49,635 bases of DNA from Streptomyces benahoarensis (GTDB lineage: Bacteria > Actinomycetota > Actinomycetes > Streptomycetales > Streptomycetaceae). Below are positions 7,775 through 15,895 of the stretch, one piece after another (position 1 is the stretch's first letter; each line of letters begins with the position of its first letter). The notes under the pieces were generated by a model. It saw only the letters and a program-made list of their open reading frames with translations. It was not told where the DNA came from and ran no database searches. The stretch is taken from assembly GCF_007280575.1 (NCBI RefSeq), contig NZ_VKJP01000012.1:1-49635 (forward strand), read 5' to 3'. A program made the position numbers and the translations under genes.

Positions 7775-9112
7775 TCATGCGTCGCGGAAGAGGTTGATCG
7801 CGTCGAGGTGCTTGGCGCGCATCTCCGCATCGCGGACGCCCAGACCCTCCTCGGGGGCGAGCGCGAGGACGCCGACCTTGCCCTGGTGGAGGTTGCGGTG
7901 GACGTCGTACGCGGCCTGGCCGGTGTCGTCGAGGGAGTACACCTTGGAGAGGGTCGGGTGGATCTTGCCCTTGGCGATGAGGCGGTTGGCCTCCCACGCC
8001 TCGCGGTAGTTGGCGAAGTGCGAGCCGACAATCCGCTTCAGCGACATCCACAGGTAGCGGTTGTCGTACTCGTGCCGGTAGCCCGAGGTGGAGGCGCAGG
8101 TGACGATGGTGCCGCCCTTGCGGGTGACGTAGACGGAGGCACCGAAGGTCTCGCGGCCCGGGTGCTCGAAGACGATGTCGACGTCCTCGCCGCCGGTCAG
8201 CTCACGGATCCGCTTGCCGAACCGTTTCCACTCGCGGGGGTCCTGGTGGTGCTCGTCCTTCCAGAACTTGTACCCCTCGGCCTTGCGGTCGATGATCGCC
8301 TCGGCGCCCATCTTCCGGCAGATCTCCGCCTTGTTCTCGCTGCTCACCACGCAGATCGGGTGGGCGCCACCGGCCAGCGCGAACTGGGTGGCGTACGAGC
8401 CGAGTCCGCCGCTGGCGCCCCAGATGAGGACGTTGTCGCCCTGCTTCATACCGGCGCCGTTACGGGAGACCAGCTGGCGGTACGCGGTGGAGTTGACCAG
8501 GCCCGGGGCGGCGGCCTCCTCCCAGCTGAGGTGGTCCGGCTTCGGCATCAGCTGGTTGGACTTGACCAGCGCGATCTCGGCGAGCCCGCCGAAGTTGGTC
8601 TCGAAGCCCCAGATCCGCTGCTCGGGGTCGAGCATCGTGTCGTTGTGCCCGTCCGAGGACTCCAGCTCCACGGAGAGGCAGTGCGCGACGACCTCGTCGC
8701 CGGGGTGCCAGGAGTTGACGCCGGGGCCGGTGCGCAGCACCACGCCCGCCAGGTCGGAGCCGATGACGTGGTACGGCAGGTCGTGGCGCTTGGCGAGCGG
8801 GGAGAGCCTGCCGTAGCGCTCCAGGAAGCCGAAGGTCGGCAGCGGCTCGAAGATCGAGGTCCAGACGCTGTTGTAGTTCACGGAGGACGCCATGACGGCG
8901 ACCAGCGCCTCGCCGGGGCCCAGTTCGGGCAGCGGCACGTCCTCGACGTGCAGGGACTTGCGCGGGTCCTTCTCGTGGGTCGCGAGTCCGGCGAACATCT
9001 CGGCCTCGTCCTTGTGGACGGTGACCGCGCGGTAGGACTCGGGGAGCGGCAGGGCGGCGAAGTCGTCGCGGGTGGTGTCGGGCGCGAGGATCGCGTCCAG
9101 GATTTCGTTCAC
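7775..9112 (-). CDS. ccr: Crotonyl-CoA carboxylase/reductase, 445 aa
   Basis: Reductive carboxylation of crotonyl-CoA with NADPH and CO2 to ethylmalonyl-CoA, the entry step of the ethylmalonyl-CoA pathway and a source of polyketide extender units. Medium-chain dehydrogenase fold, with NADPH motif GASGGLGSYATQFA near 232. With GTG at 9112 as start, the residues reported for the CO2 pocket of the Kitasatospora setae enzyme fall at the same numbers: N81, F170, E171 and H365. That supports both function and start. GGAGG lies upstream of the GTG. Three direct repeats and an inverted repeat lie 250-360 bp upstream, suggesting transcriptional control. Confidence 0.96.
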   Translation of the reverse strand: MNEILDAILAPDTTRDDFAALPLPESYRAVTVHKDEAEMFAGLATHEKDPRKSLHVEDVPLPELGPGEALVAVMASSVNYNSVWTSIFEPLPTFGFLERYGRLSPLAKRHDLPYHVIGSDLAGVVLRTGPGVNSWHPGDEVVAHCLSVELESSDGHNDTMLDPEQRIWGFETNFGGLAEIALVKSNQLMPKPDHLSWEEAAAPGLVNSTAYRQLVSRNGAGMKQGDNVLIWGASGGLGSYATQFALAGGAHPICVVSSENKAEICRKMGAEAIIDRKAEGYKFWKDEHHQDPREWKRFGKRIRELTGGEDVDIVFEHPGRETFGASVYVTRKGGTIVTCASTSGYRHEYDNRYLWMSLKRIVGSHFANYREAWEANRLIAKGKIHPTLSKVYSLDDTGQAAYDVHRNLHQGKVGVLALAPEEGLGVRDAEMRAKHLDAINLFRDA

Positions 9113-9365
9113 GGTGTGCCTCCGGCGAAGCTCGTTCGGGAACGGCTTGAGGGAACGTCGGGGGTGGTGCGGTGCGCGGAGAGGGTCCGCTGGGGGTCGG
9201 CGCCGGTGAGCGCGGTTGCCTGTGACGCAGGCGCCCGAACGGACGGCCGTGGCACGGCCGTTGGGACATCCGGCGCGCGGGGATGGGTGCGTGCCGGTCG
9301 CTCGGACCCCCTCAACGTATGACACCGCGTGCCAGTGAACAAGACACTGAGTGCCAAGAATTTCT

Positions 9366-9395
9366 CTCAGATGAAAGAAAGTCTTCACATCTGAG
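9366..9395. promoter_or_regulatory. Inverted repeat upstream of ccr
   Basis: Eight-bp arms CTCAGATG (9366-9373) and CATCTGAG (9388-9395) flank a partly symmetric centre (TGAAAGA, then TCTTCA). This is the size of a dimeric repressor operator. It lies between ccr and the TetR gene in a 484-bp region without other genes. Confidence 0.5.
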
Positions 9396-9467
9396 CGATG
9401 ATCGTTCAAAGGGGTGGCGTGGGCGAGCGATGATCGTTCAAAGGGCCCTGCGGATGAGGGATGATCG
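9393..9467. repeat. Direct repeats upstream of ccr (two exact 21-bp copies plus a third core)
   Basis: Bases 9393-9413 and 9425-9445 are identical over 21 bp (core GATGATCGTTCAAAGGG). A third GATGATCG occurs at 9460-9467. The cores are 32 and 31 bp apart, about three helical turns, so they face the same side of the DNA. The first copy overlaps the right arm of the inverted repeat. The rest of 9113-9596 shows no gene. Confidence 0.65.
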
Positions 9468-9596
9468 CGCAGAATGCGCCGGGTTCCGGACATGCCGCGG
9501 CCCCCGGAGCCCCGGCGCGCGGCGGCGTCGGGGCCCGGGGGCCGGGTGGTACGGGCTCGGGGTCCGGGCGGGGAGCGGCGGGCGGCGCCCGGGCGG

Positions 9597-10397
9597 TCAG
9601 CGCTTCTTCAGCGCCCGTTCGATCGTCTTCATGACCTCGTCCAGCGGGGCGTCCGTCCGCGCCACCGCGACCAGCACCTCGCCCTCGCGGGAGACCGCCG
9701 CGGGCGCACTCTCCCCGGAGGCGGTACGGCCCGCGCCGATGCCGGTGCCGAAGGTCTCCCGGACGATCTCGAAGGCGTGGTCCAGCTGGGTCTCCACATC
9801 GCCCTCCGCCCCGGCCCGTAGCCACCGCCGCAGCACGTGGTTGTGCGCGGTGACCACCGCCGACGCGGCGACCTCGGCGAGCAGCGGATCGTCGTCGCCC
9901 TCGCGGTGCGCGCCCTCGTCGAAATGGCCCAGGAGGTAGCGGGTGAACAGCCGCTCGTAGCGGGCCACCGACGCGATCTCCGCCTCCCGGAGAGTGGGCA
10001 CCTCGCGGGTCAGGCGGTAGCGGGCCACGGAGACCGCGGGGGACGCCGCGTACATCCGCATGACTTCCTTGATGCCGCGGCAGACCGTGTCGAGCGGGTT
10101 CTCGTGCGCCGGTGCCGCGTCGAGGACCGCCTCGGCGCGGACCAGGGTGTCGTCGTGGTCGGGGAAGATCGCCTCTTCCTTGGAGCGGAAGTGGCGGAAG
10201 AACGTCCGCCGGGCGACACCGGCGGCCGCCGCGATCTCGTCGACCGTGGTCGCCTCGTAGCCCTTGGTCGCGAACAACTCCATGGCCGCGGCCGAGAGTT
10301 CGCGGCGCATCTTGAGCCGCTGGGCCGCCGCGCGGCGGGCGCCGGGAGTACTGGTCTCCGGGGTGTCGGGGGACGGGGAACGAGCGGGCTGGGACAT
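9597..10397 (-). CDS. TetR-family transcriptional regulator, 266 aa
   Basis: The N-terminal helix-turn-helix reads AMELFATKGYEATTVDEI and AAAAGVARRTFFRHFRSKEE, a classic TetR DNA-binding domain at about residues 30-80. The C-terminal ligand domain is mostly helical. It sits on the same strand between the double 3-hydroxyacyl-CoA dehydrogenase and ccr, and the repeats between its stop and ccr are natural candidate operators. The start may be ATG at 10397 (MSQPARSP) or ATG at 10415; neither has a strong ribosome binding site. Acyl-CoA-responsive control of ccr is inference from position. Confidence 0.9.
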   Translation of the reverse strand: MSQPARSPSPDTPETSTPGARRAAAQRLKMRRELSAAAMELFATKGYEATTVDEIAAAAGVARRTFFRHFRSKEEAIFPDHDDTLVRAEAVLDAAPAHENPLDTVCRGIKEVMRMYAASPAVSVARYRLTREVPTLREAEIASVARYERLFTRYLLGHFDEGAHREGDDDPLLAEVAASAVVTAHNHVLRRWLRAGAEGDVETQLDHAFEIVRETFGTGIGAGRTASGESAPAAVSREGEVLVAVARTDAPLDEVMKTIERALKKR

Positions 10398-10509
10398 GTG
10401 GGGACGGTACTTCATATTCCCGCGGCCCGTGGCATGCGGTGCCACCCGCGCCCCGCTGACCTGGGGCGGACCGCCCGAAGGCGCCAGCAGCCCGCCCCAC
10501 CGGTCCCGG

Positions 10510-12336
10510 TCAGCGCCGGGCGTACTCACGGAAGCCGCGGCCGGTCTTACGGCCCAGGCAGCCCGCGGCGACAAGGTGCTCCAGCAGCGGCGCCGGGGCC
10601 AGTCCCGGATCGCGGAACGCCGCGTGCAGCACCTTCTCGATCGCCAGCGACACATCGAGCCCGACGACGTCCAGCAGCTCGAACGGGCCCATCGGGTAGC
10701 CGCCGCCCAGCCTCATCGCCGCATCGATGTCGTCCGGCGTCGCATAGTGCTCCTGCACCATCTTCACCGCGTTGTTGAGGTACGGGAACAGCAGCGCGTT
10801 CACGATGAACCCTGCGCGGTCACCGCAGTCCACCGCGTGCTTGCGCGCCGCCGCGCACACCTGCCGGACGGTGGCGTGCACGTCGTCGGCGGTCAGCACC
10901 GTCCGCACCACCTCGACCAGCTTCATCGCGGGCGCCGGGTTGAAGAAGTGCATCCCGATGACGTCCTGCGGCCGCGAGGTGGCGCGGGCGCAGGCGATGA
11001 CCGGCAGCGACGAGGTGGTGGTCGCCAGGACCGCGCCCGGCTTGCAGACCGCGTCCAGGGCGGCGAACAGCTCCTGCTTGACGGCCAGATCCTCGGCCAC
11101 CGCCTCGACGGCCAGATCGACATCGGCCAGCGCGTCCAGGGAACCGGCCGGGGTGATCGCGGCCAGCGCGGCGTCCCGCTCCCCGGCGGTCAGCCGGCCC
11201 TTCTCCACCGAGCGGCCCAGCGACTTCGCGATCCGCGCCACGGCCCGCTCCGCCTTCTGAGGGCTGCGGGCCGCCAGCACGACGTCGAAGCCCGCCTTCG
11301 CGAAGACCTCGGCGATACCGGACGCCATCGTCCCGGACCCGGCGACGCCGACGGCACGCACCGGCCGCCCGGCGCCGCGCCCGCCGCCGCTCGCCGGGGT
11401 CTGCGCGTCCGGCACGACGGTGGCCGAGCCCGGCGCCTCGTACGTGTAGAAGCCGCGGCCCGCCTTGCGGCCGGTCAGCCCCGCCTCGGCGAGCTGGCCG
11501 AGGATCGGCGCGGGCGCGTGCAGCCGGTCGTGGGACGCGGCGTACATCGCCTCCAGGACGGTGCGGGCGGTGTCCACGCCGATCAGGTCGAGCAGCGCCA
11601 GCGGGCCCATCGGCAGGCCGCAGCCCAGCCGCATCGCGGCGTCGATGTCCTCCCGCCCGGCGTACCGCGACTCGTACATCGCGGCCGCCTGGTTGAGGTA
11701 GCCGAACAGCAGACCGTCGGCGACGAAGCCGGGCCGGTCGCCCACCGCGATCGGGTCCTTGCCCAGGTCACGGGCGAGTTGGGTGACGGCGGCGACGGCG
11801 GTCGGCGCGGTCAGCACCGAGGAGACCACCTCGACCAGCTTCATCGCCGGTGCCGGGTTGAAGAAGTGCAGCCCGAGGACCCGCTCGGGGCGTTGGGAGT
11901 CGGCGGCGAGCCGGGTCACCGACAGGGCGTTGGTGCCGGTCGCGATGATCGTGTCCGGGCGCACCACCGCGTCCAGCGCGGCCAGCACCTCCCGCTTGAG
12001 CGCGTGGTCCTCGGGCACCACCTCGATGACGAGGTCGGCGTCGGCGGCGGCCCGCACTTCGGGGAAGGTACGGAACCGCGCCAGGACCGACTGCCGCTCC
12101 CGCTCGGTGATCCGGCCGCGCGCGACGGAGCGGGCGGTGGCGGCGGCGAGAGTGCCGACGGCGGTACGGGCGGCGGTGTCATCGGTGTCGACGCCGATGA
12201 CCTCGCGCCCGGCGCGGGCGAGGATCTCGGCGATCTGGGTGCCCATCGTGCCGAGGCCGATCACGGCCACGGTCGTCAGGGGCGGCGTGGCGCCGGACGG
12301 GTCGGAGGAGAGATCGGGGGCGGACTGACGGTCCAT
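10510..12336 (-). CDS. Double 3-hydroxyacyl-CoA dehydrogenase, 608 aa
   Basis: Oxidises or forms 3-hydroxyacyl-CoA with NAD(P); near ccr it could supply 3-hydroxybutyryl-CoA for crotonyl-CoA. Two complete copies of the fold are fused. Copy 1 (about 20-305) has VIGLGTMGTQIAEILARAG, VIEVVPED, LHFFNPAPAMKLVEVV and GRKAGRGFYTY. Copy 2 (about 325-608) has GVAGSGTMASGIAEVFAKAG, AVEAVAED, MHFFNPAPAMKLVEVV and GRKTGRGF. Both keep the catalytic His of HFFNP. A Gly/Pro/Thr-rich linker joins them. ATG at 12336 has GGAG upstream. There is no enoyl-CoA hydratase domain, unlike FadB. Confidence 0.93.
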   Translation of the reverse strand: MDRQSAPDLSSDPSGATPPLTTVAVIGLGTMGTQIAEILARAGREVIGVDTDDTAARTAVGTLAAATARSVARGRITERERQSVLARFRTFPEVRAAADADLVIEVVPEDHALKREVLAALDAVVRPDTIIATGTNALSVTRLAADSQRPERVLGLHFFNPAPAMKLVEVVSSVLTAPTAVAAVTQLARDLGKDPIAVGDRPGFVADGLLFGYLNQAAAMYESRYAGREDIDAAMRLGCGLPMGPLALLDLIGVDTARTVLEAMYAASHDRLHAPAPILGQLAEAGLTGRKAGRGFYTYEAPGSATVVPDAQTPASGGGRGAGRPVRAVGVAGSGTMASGIAEVFAKAGFDVVLAARSPQKAERAVARIAKSLGRSVEKGRLTAGERDAALAAITPAGSLDALADVDLAVEAVAEDLAVKQELFAALDAVCKPGAVLATTTSSLPVIACARATSRPQDVIGMHFFNPAPAMKLVEVVRTVLTADDVHATVRQVCAAARKHAVDCGDRAGFIVNALLFPYLNNAVKMVQEHYATPDDIDAAMRLGGGYPMGPFELLDVVGLDVSLAIEKVLHAAFRDPGLAPAPLLEHLVAAGCLGRKTGRGFREYARR

Positions 12337-12786
12337 CGGGGGACTCCAGAGGGTGTTCCCCTGCGGGCAGGGGCGAAGTGACGACTGAGGAGGGGGCGCA
12401 CCACGGCGCGGCGCGGCGTACGGCGGCCACCACGGCGGACGTGCGCCGGGGCGGGCCGGGCACCGGGGGCGGTGCGGGCTGAGGGATGCGGGTGCGCGGA
12501 GAGGCGGGCGGCAGGCCCTGTCCCGGGGCCGTGCCGTGCTCTCCGTAACGGTGTCGCGCGGGATACCGGTCCGGGCGTGCGGATTGGACCGGGTGGTGCT
12601 CACCGGACCGACGTACTGCGGGCGGCTGCGTCACCAGGCCGCCGGAGCAGGGGTGCTGCTCGTTCCACGAGGCTAACCGGTGGGTAACCCCGGGTCCAGG
12701 GGTAGGGCGGGGCTGGAAGCGTGGCGCGGGCCACAGCGGGCGGGCCCGGCAGACGGTCGGCCGGTCGGCGGGAGAGAAGGCGGCAA
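12337..12786. other. Divergent intergenic region, no gene seen
   Basis: This 450-bp region separates the double dehydrogenase (-) from the HEAT-repeat gene (+). The open frames that cross it have no ribosome binding site or family likeness. A pair of GGTTA elements (minus strand, around 12673-12689) is the only ordered motif noticed. It presumably holds both promoters. Confidence 0.5.
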
Positions 12787-13395
12787 ATGGAAGAAGAATT
12801 CCACGAGTTGACGGACCGGGTGCGTGCCGAGCTGCGCACGGCGGACGATCTGGCGGCCTACGAGCGGCTGCTCGGCCTCGCCCGCCGCGGCAGCGCCGCC
12901 GGGCGCGACGAACTGGCCGCCGTACTGGTCGCGGTGGAGCGCCCGCTGTGGGCCCGCGAGATCGCCGCCTTCGTCCTCGGCTGCGCGGGCGACACCCGCG
13001 CCTTCGAGACGCTGGTGCTGCTGCTCAACTACCGCGACCCGGTGCGGTGCGCCACGGCCGCGCGCGCCTTGGCCCGGCTCGGCGACCCGCGCACCGCCCG
13101 CGCGGCCGCCGCCCTCGCCACCAATCCGCTGCGCACCGCCTACGCCCTGCACCCCGTTCGGCTGCTGGCCGAGCTACGGGCCCCGCAGTCCGTACCGGCG
13201 CTGATCGCCACCCTGGAACGGCTGACCGTCCCGCACACGCCGTACTGGCGCGTCGCCCTGGCCTGCGTCGAGGGCCTGGGCGCCCTCGGCGACCGGCGCG
13301 CCGTCCCCGCCCTGACCACGGCGATGGGGCATCCCCGGCTGGCGGCTGCGGCGGCGGCGGGGCTGGCGCGATTGGGGGCGCCGGGGGATACGTGA
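12787..13395 (+). CDS. HEAT-repeat protein, 202 aa
   Basis: Tandem helical hairpins with the HEAT/PBS pattern are visible: WAREIAAFVLGCAGDTRAFE, CATAARALARLGDPRTARAA, VALACVEGLGALGDRRAVPA and the final LAAAAAAGLARLGA. Such proteins are binding scaffolds; the partner is unknown. ATG at 12787 was chosen (MEEEFHELTDRVR) with GAGAAGG upstream. An in-frame GTG at 12721 would add 22 low-complexity residues. It stands alone, 39 bp before the XRE regulator on the same strand, so the two may be cotranscribed. Confidence 0.8.
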   Translation: MEEEFHELTDRVRAELRTADDLAAYERLLGLARRGSAAGRDELAAVLVAVERPLWAREIAAFVLGCAGDTRAFETLVLLLNYRDPVRCATAARALARLGDPRTARAAAALATNPLRTAYALHPVRLLAELRAPQSVPALIATLERLTVPHTPYWRVALACVEGLGALGDRRAVPALTTAMGHPRLAAAAAAGLARLGAPGDT

Positions 13396-13422
13396 CGGGC
13401 GAAGGGGTGAGCGGGGCGGGCG

Positions 13423-13428
13423 TACCCT
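13423..13428 (+). promoter_or_regulatory. Possible -10 box giving a leaderless transcript
   Basis: TACCCT ends six bases before the ATG of the XRE gene, and there is no Shine-Dalgarno sequence in front of that ATG. This is the arrangement of leaderless mRNAs, which are common in Streptomyces. No clear -35 box was found. Confidence 0.35.
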
Positions 13429-13434
13429 CGGCTC

Positions 13435-14616
13435 ATGCCTGCCAACTTGGGCGACCGGCTCAGGGAAGTCCGCAAGCGCCGGGGGAAGACGCAGAACGAG
13501 CTGGCCCGTGAATCCGGTGTGTCCGTGTCGCTGATCCGGAAGCTTGAACAGGGCGAGCGGGAGGACGCGCGCCTGGAGACGGTGCGTCGGCTCGCTGTGT
13601 CGCTCGGGGTGCCCACCATGCGGCTCGCGGCGGAGTCGGCGGAGGACGGAGCGAGTGCCGCCACCCTTGACCAGTGGGCAACCGTCAGAAGGGCGTTGAC
13701 GGCGCCGTTGGGTGATGTCGCCGAACTGGATGAGCCGCCGACCCTGGAAGGGGTGCGCGATGCGCTCAGCGCTGCGGTACCGCTGTTCTCCGGCGACCGG
13801 ATCGCGGACTTGCGGGTGGTCCTGCCCGCACTGTTGAGGGATGCCGGAACCGTGGCTCAGCTCGACCCCGAGGGGCACACCGTTCGCATGCGCCTGTTGC
13901 AGCTCACCGGTTGGCTCCTGACCCAGACCCGCCAGTTCGAAGCTGCTGAGTGGTGCCTGGGGGCCGCGCTGGACGGCTCCGCAGACCGGCTCCAAGGTGC
14001 GTCCACGGTGAATACGATGTGCTGGCTGCTGCTGCGACAGGGCAAGCTCCGTGAAGCGCGGGAGTTGGCCACCCAATGGGCCGACGACATGGAACCCCGG
14101 CTGTCACGGGCGACCCCGGACGAACTCGGCGCGTGGGGGTGGCTGCTGCTTCGCCTGTCGGCTGCCGCGGTGCGGGACAACCGGGCGGAAGAGGCCGAGG
14201 ACGCGCTGAGACTCGCCCACTCTGCCGCCGCGGCCCTGGGGCGGGAGTTCGCCCCCGGTGGCGACTTCCTGCGGGCGTTCGGCCCCGTCACGGTGGTGCT
14301 CAAGCGAACCGAGAACGCCATGGTCGTGGACCGTCCGGACGTGGTGCTCAAGCTGGCCGCGAAGGTCCCGGCGGCAGGGTTCCGCCCCACCTCGAACAAC
14401 CGCAACCGTCACCTGCTCGACGTGGCCAACGCGTACGCCAGGACGCGGCAGTACGGGCAAGCGGTCGACACCTTGGTGAGCATCCGCGACGCTGCCCCGG
14501 AGTGGCTGCCGAACCAGCGGTGCGCCCGTGACATTCTCGGCCGCATCATGGCCGGGCGACGGACCCTGACGGGGGAAATGCGCTCCCTCGCCGACACGGT
14601 GGGGCTGCCCGTGTAA
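13435..14616 (+). CDS. XRE-family regulator with helical repeat domain, 393 aa
   Basis: N-terminal helix-turn-helix of the Cro/CI type: LREVRKRRGKTQNELARES, then GVSVSLIRKLEQGERED (residues 8-43). The remaining 330 residues are all-helical with TPR-like character (LLQLTGWLLTQTRQFEAAEW, MCWLLLRQGKLREARELA). This is a common actinobacterial regulator architecture in which the C-terminal repeats sense a partner. Codon use is less GC-biased than the flanking metabolic genes, suggesting accessory DNA. Two tiny genes follow on the same strand and may be its partners. Confidence 0.88.
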   Translation: MPANLGDRLREVRKRRGKTQNELARESGVSVSLIRKLEQGEREDARLETVRRLAVSLGVPTMRLAAESAEDGASAATLDQWATVRRALTAPLGDVAELDEPPTLEGVRDALSAAVPLFSGDRIADLRVVLPALLRDAGTVAQLDPEGHTVRMRLLQLTGWLLTQTRQFEAAEWCLGAALDGSADRLQGASTVNTMCWLLLRQGKLREARELATQWADDMEPRLSRATPDELGAWGWLLLRLSAAAVRDNRAEEAEDALRLAHSAAAALGREFAPGGDFLRAFGPVTVVLKRTENAMVVDRPDVVLKLAAKVPAAGFRPTSNNRNRHLLDVANAYARTRQYGQAVDTLVSIRDAAPEWLPNQRCARDILGRIMAGRRTLTGEMRSLADTVGLPV

Positions 14617-14694
14617 CGCCTTGTGGCACTTACCGCCGGGCGTGGGCAGAACTGCCATTGCTGCTGGTCGGAGGGGTCTCCAGCGTCGAGTGGC

Positions 14695-14895
14695 ATGACA
14701 ACCGAGCCGACTGGGGACCGCCCCCGACCTGTTGATCTGCCGCTACGGATGGACCGCGAACCGACTCCGGTCGAGGGGTGCAGGCAGTGTGTCGAACCAG
14801 CTGCCATACGGTCCAGGGCGCGCGCCGGTGGTGACATGTCGGCTGTCACTGGCGGCAACGTGCTCATGAACCGGCACCTGAGGGAGCATCAGTGA
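14695..14895 (+). CDS. Small hypothetical protein with CxxC motif, 66 aa
   Basis: Reads MTTEPTGDRPRPVDLPL near the start, then VEGCRQCVEP, ARAGGDMSAV and a charged end. The sequence DLPLRMDREP, then GC-x-x-C, then GDMSAV resembles a family of 60-80-residue Streptomyces proteins that follow XRE-type regulators; this is recall, not a search. Its stop overlaps the GTG of the next gene (GTGA), which supports both as real. A GTG at 14623 could extend it by 24 residues. Function unknown. Confidence 0.6.
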   Translation: MTTEPTGDRPRPVDLPLRMDREPTPVEGCRQCVEPAAIRSRARAGGDMSAVTGGNVLMNRHLREHQ

Positions 14896-15080
14896 TCGCC
14901 TGGGATGGCAGAGGTGCCCCGGTGGCCGAGTCGCGGTCGTTGCTGACGCTCCGCGTGTCGCGGGACGGCGGCCGCACATGGAGCCCTGAGAAGGTCATTC
15001 GCGGCAGGGAGAATCTCTCTCCGCTGGTGTCTGTCGTGTGGCCGCCGTGCGCATGCCCCAGGTGCAGCAAACGTGCTTAG
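14892..15080 (+). CDS. Small hypothetical protein ending in a CxCPRC motif, 62 aa
   Basis: GTG at 14892 has AGGGAG upstream and overlaps the preceding stop by four bases. The protein contains TLRVSRDGGRTWSPEKVIRG and ends WPPCACPRCSKRA, a cluster of three cysteines that could bind a metal. Similar short proteins near XRE regulators in Streptomyces come to mind, but no function is known. The GTGA coupling with the gene before it suggests the two act together. The 238 bp that follow, up to the SRPBCC gene, hold no convincing gene. Confidence 0.62.
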   Translation: MIAWDGRGAPVAESRSLLTLRVSRDGGRTWSPEKVIRGRENLSPLVSVVWPPCACPRCSKRA

Positions 15081-15318
15081 CATCTGCCAAGCGGCCCCGT
15101 CCGGCGTTGGCGAACAACACAACTGGGCGGGGCCTTCCCCCTGCCGGTTCGCGCGTCCGTTGCCAGACGCGGACCTCGTTACGGGCGACCCGCGGAATTC
15201 CGGGGCGTTCGGAAGGGTTGCGCCGGATTTTGGGCGGGCGGCCCCGGGATGGTTGGCTGAGCGCGCATCGCAGGACCGCGCTGAGCAGGACCGCGCCGAA
15301 AACTGGAGGACAGCACAC

Positions 15319-15762
15319 ATGGGTCAGGTCGAGGCCGTCACCGAGCGGGAGATCGCTGCGGACCCGGAGAACGTGTTCGACGCGCTCGCCGACTACACCG
15401 GCACCCGCGGCAAGCTGCTGCCCGAGCAGTTCAGCGAGTACGAGGTCCGCGAGGGCGGCGACGGCAAGGGCACGCTGGTGCACTGGAAGCTCCAGGCGAC
15501 CAGCAAGCGGGTCCGCGACTGCCTGCTGGAGGTCGACGAGCCGACCGACGGGCAGCTCGTCGAGAAGGACCGCAACTCCTCCATGGTCACCACCTGGGTC
15601 GTCACGCCCGCGGGCGAGAAGCGCGCCAAGGTCACGGTGACCACCACCTGGCAGGGCGCCGGCGGTATCGGCGGCTTCTTCGAGCGGACCTTCGCGCCCA
15701 AGGGCCTCGGCCGGATCTACGACGCGATTCTCGCCAATCTCGCCGCCGAGACGGAGAAGTGA
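15319..15762 (+). CDS. SRPBCC (START/polyketide cyclase fold) family protein, 147 aa
   Basis: Starts MGQVEAVTEREIAADPENVF, the usual opening of an SRPBCC lipid- or ligand-binding domain. A long beta-sheet section follows (GTLVHWKLQATSKRVRDCLL), then a C-terminal helix (GLGRIYDAILANLAAE) that would close the pocket. Length fits a single domain. ATG at 15319 has GGAGG nine bases upstream. The ligand cannot be told. It is monocistronic, ending in two hairpins, the second a near-ideal terminator. Confidence 0.88.
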   Translation: MGQVEAVTEREIAADPENVFDALADYTGTRGKLLPEQFSEYEVREGGDGKGTLVHWKLQATSKRVRDCLLEVDEPTDGQLVEKDRNSSMVTTWVVTPAGEKRAKVTVTTTWQGAGGIGGFFERTFAPKGLGRIYDAILANLAAETEK

Positions 15763-15798
15763 CCAACGCGGCATCCGGCGGCGTACGCTGCCGCTGAT

Positions 15799-15826
15799 CC
15801 GGCGGGCCCGCGCACGGGCCCGCCGG
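15799..15826. terminator. GC hairpin after the SRPBCC gene
   Basis: A 12-bp perfect stem (CCGGCGGGCCCG and complement) with loop CGCA lies 36 bp after the stop. There is no T-tract, so it probably protects or slows the transcript rather than ending it alone. Confidence 0.55.
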
Positions 15827-15836
15827 GCACAACGCT

Positions 15837-15895
15837 CCGGCGGTGGGTTCCCGCGCCTCGTGCAGGGCGCGGGAACCCACCGCCGGTCCTTTTTC
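15837..15895 (+). terminator. Strong intrinsic terminator
   Basis: A perfect 21-bp stem (15837-15857 pairs with 15866-15886) with an 8-base loop is followed by TCCTTTTTCG. It is one of the best terminators in the window. The truncated AraC-type gene on the other strand runs straight into it. Confidence 0.93.

Noticed and set aside
15073..15318. N-terminal extension of the SRPBCC protein
   Set aside because: The extension lacks family similarity; ATG at 15319 follows a clear GGAGG and starts the conserved domain.
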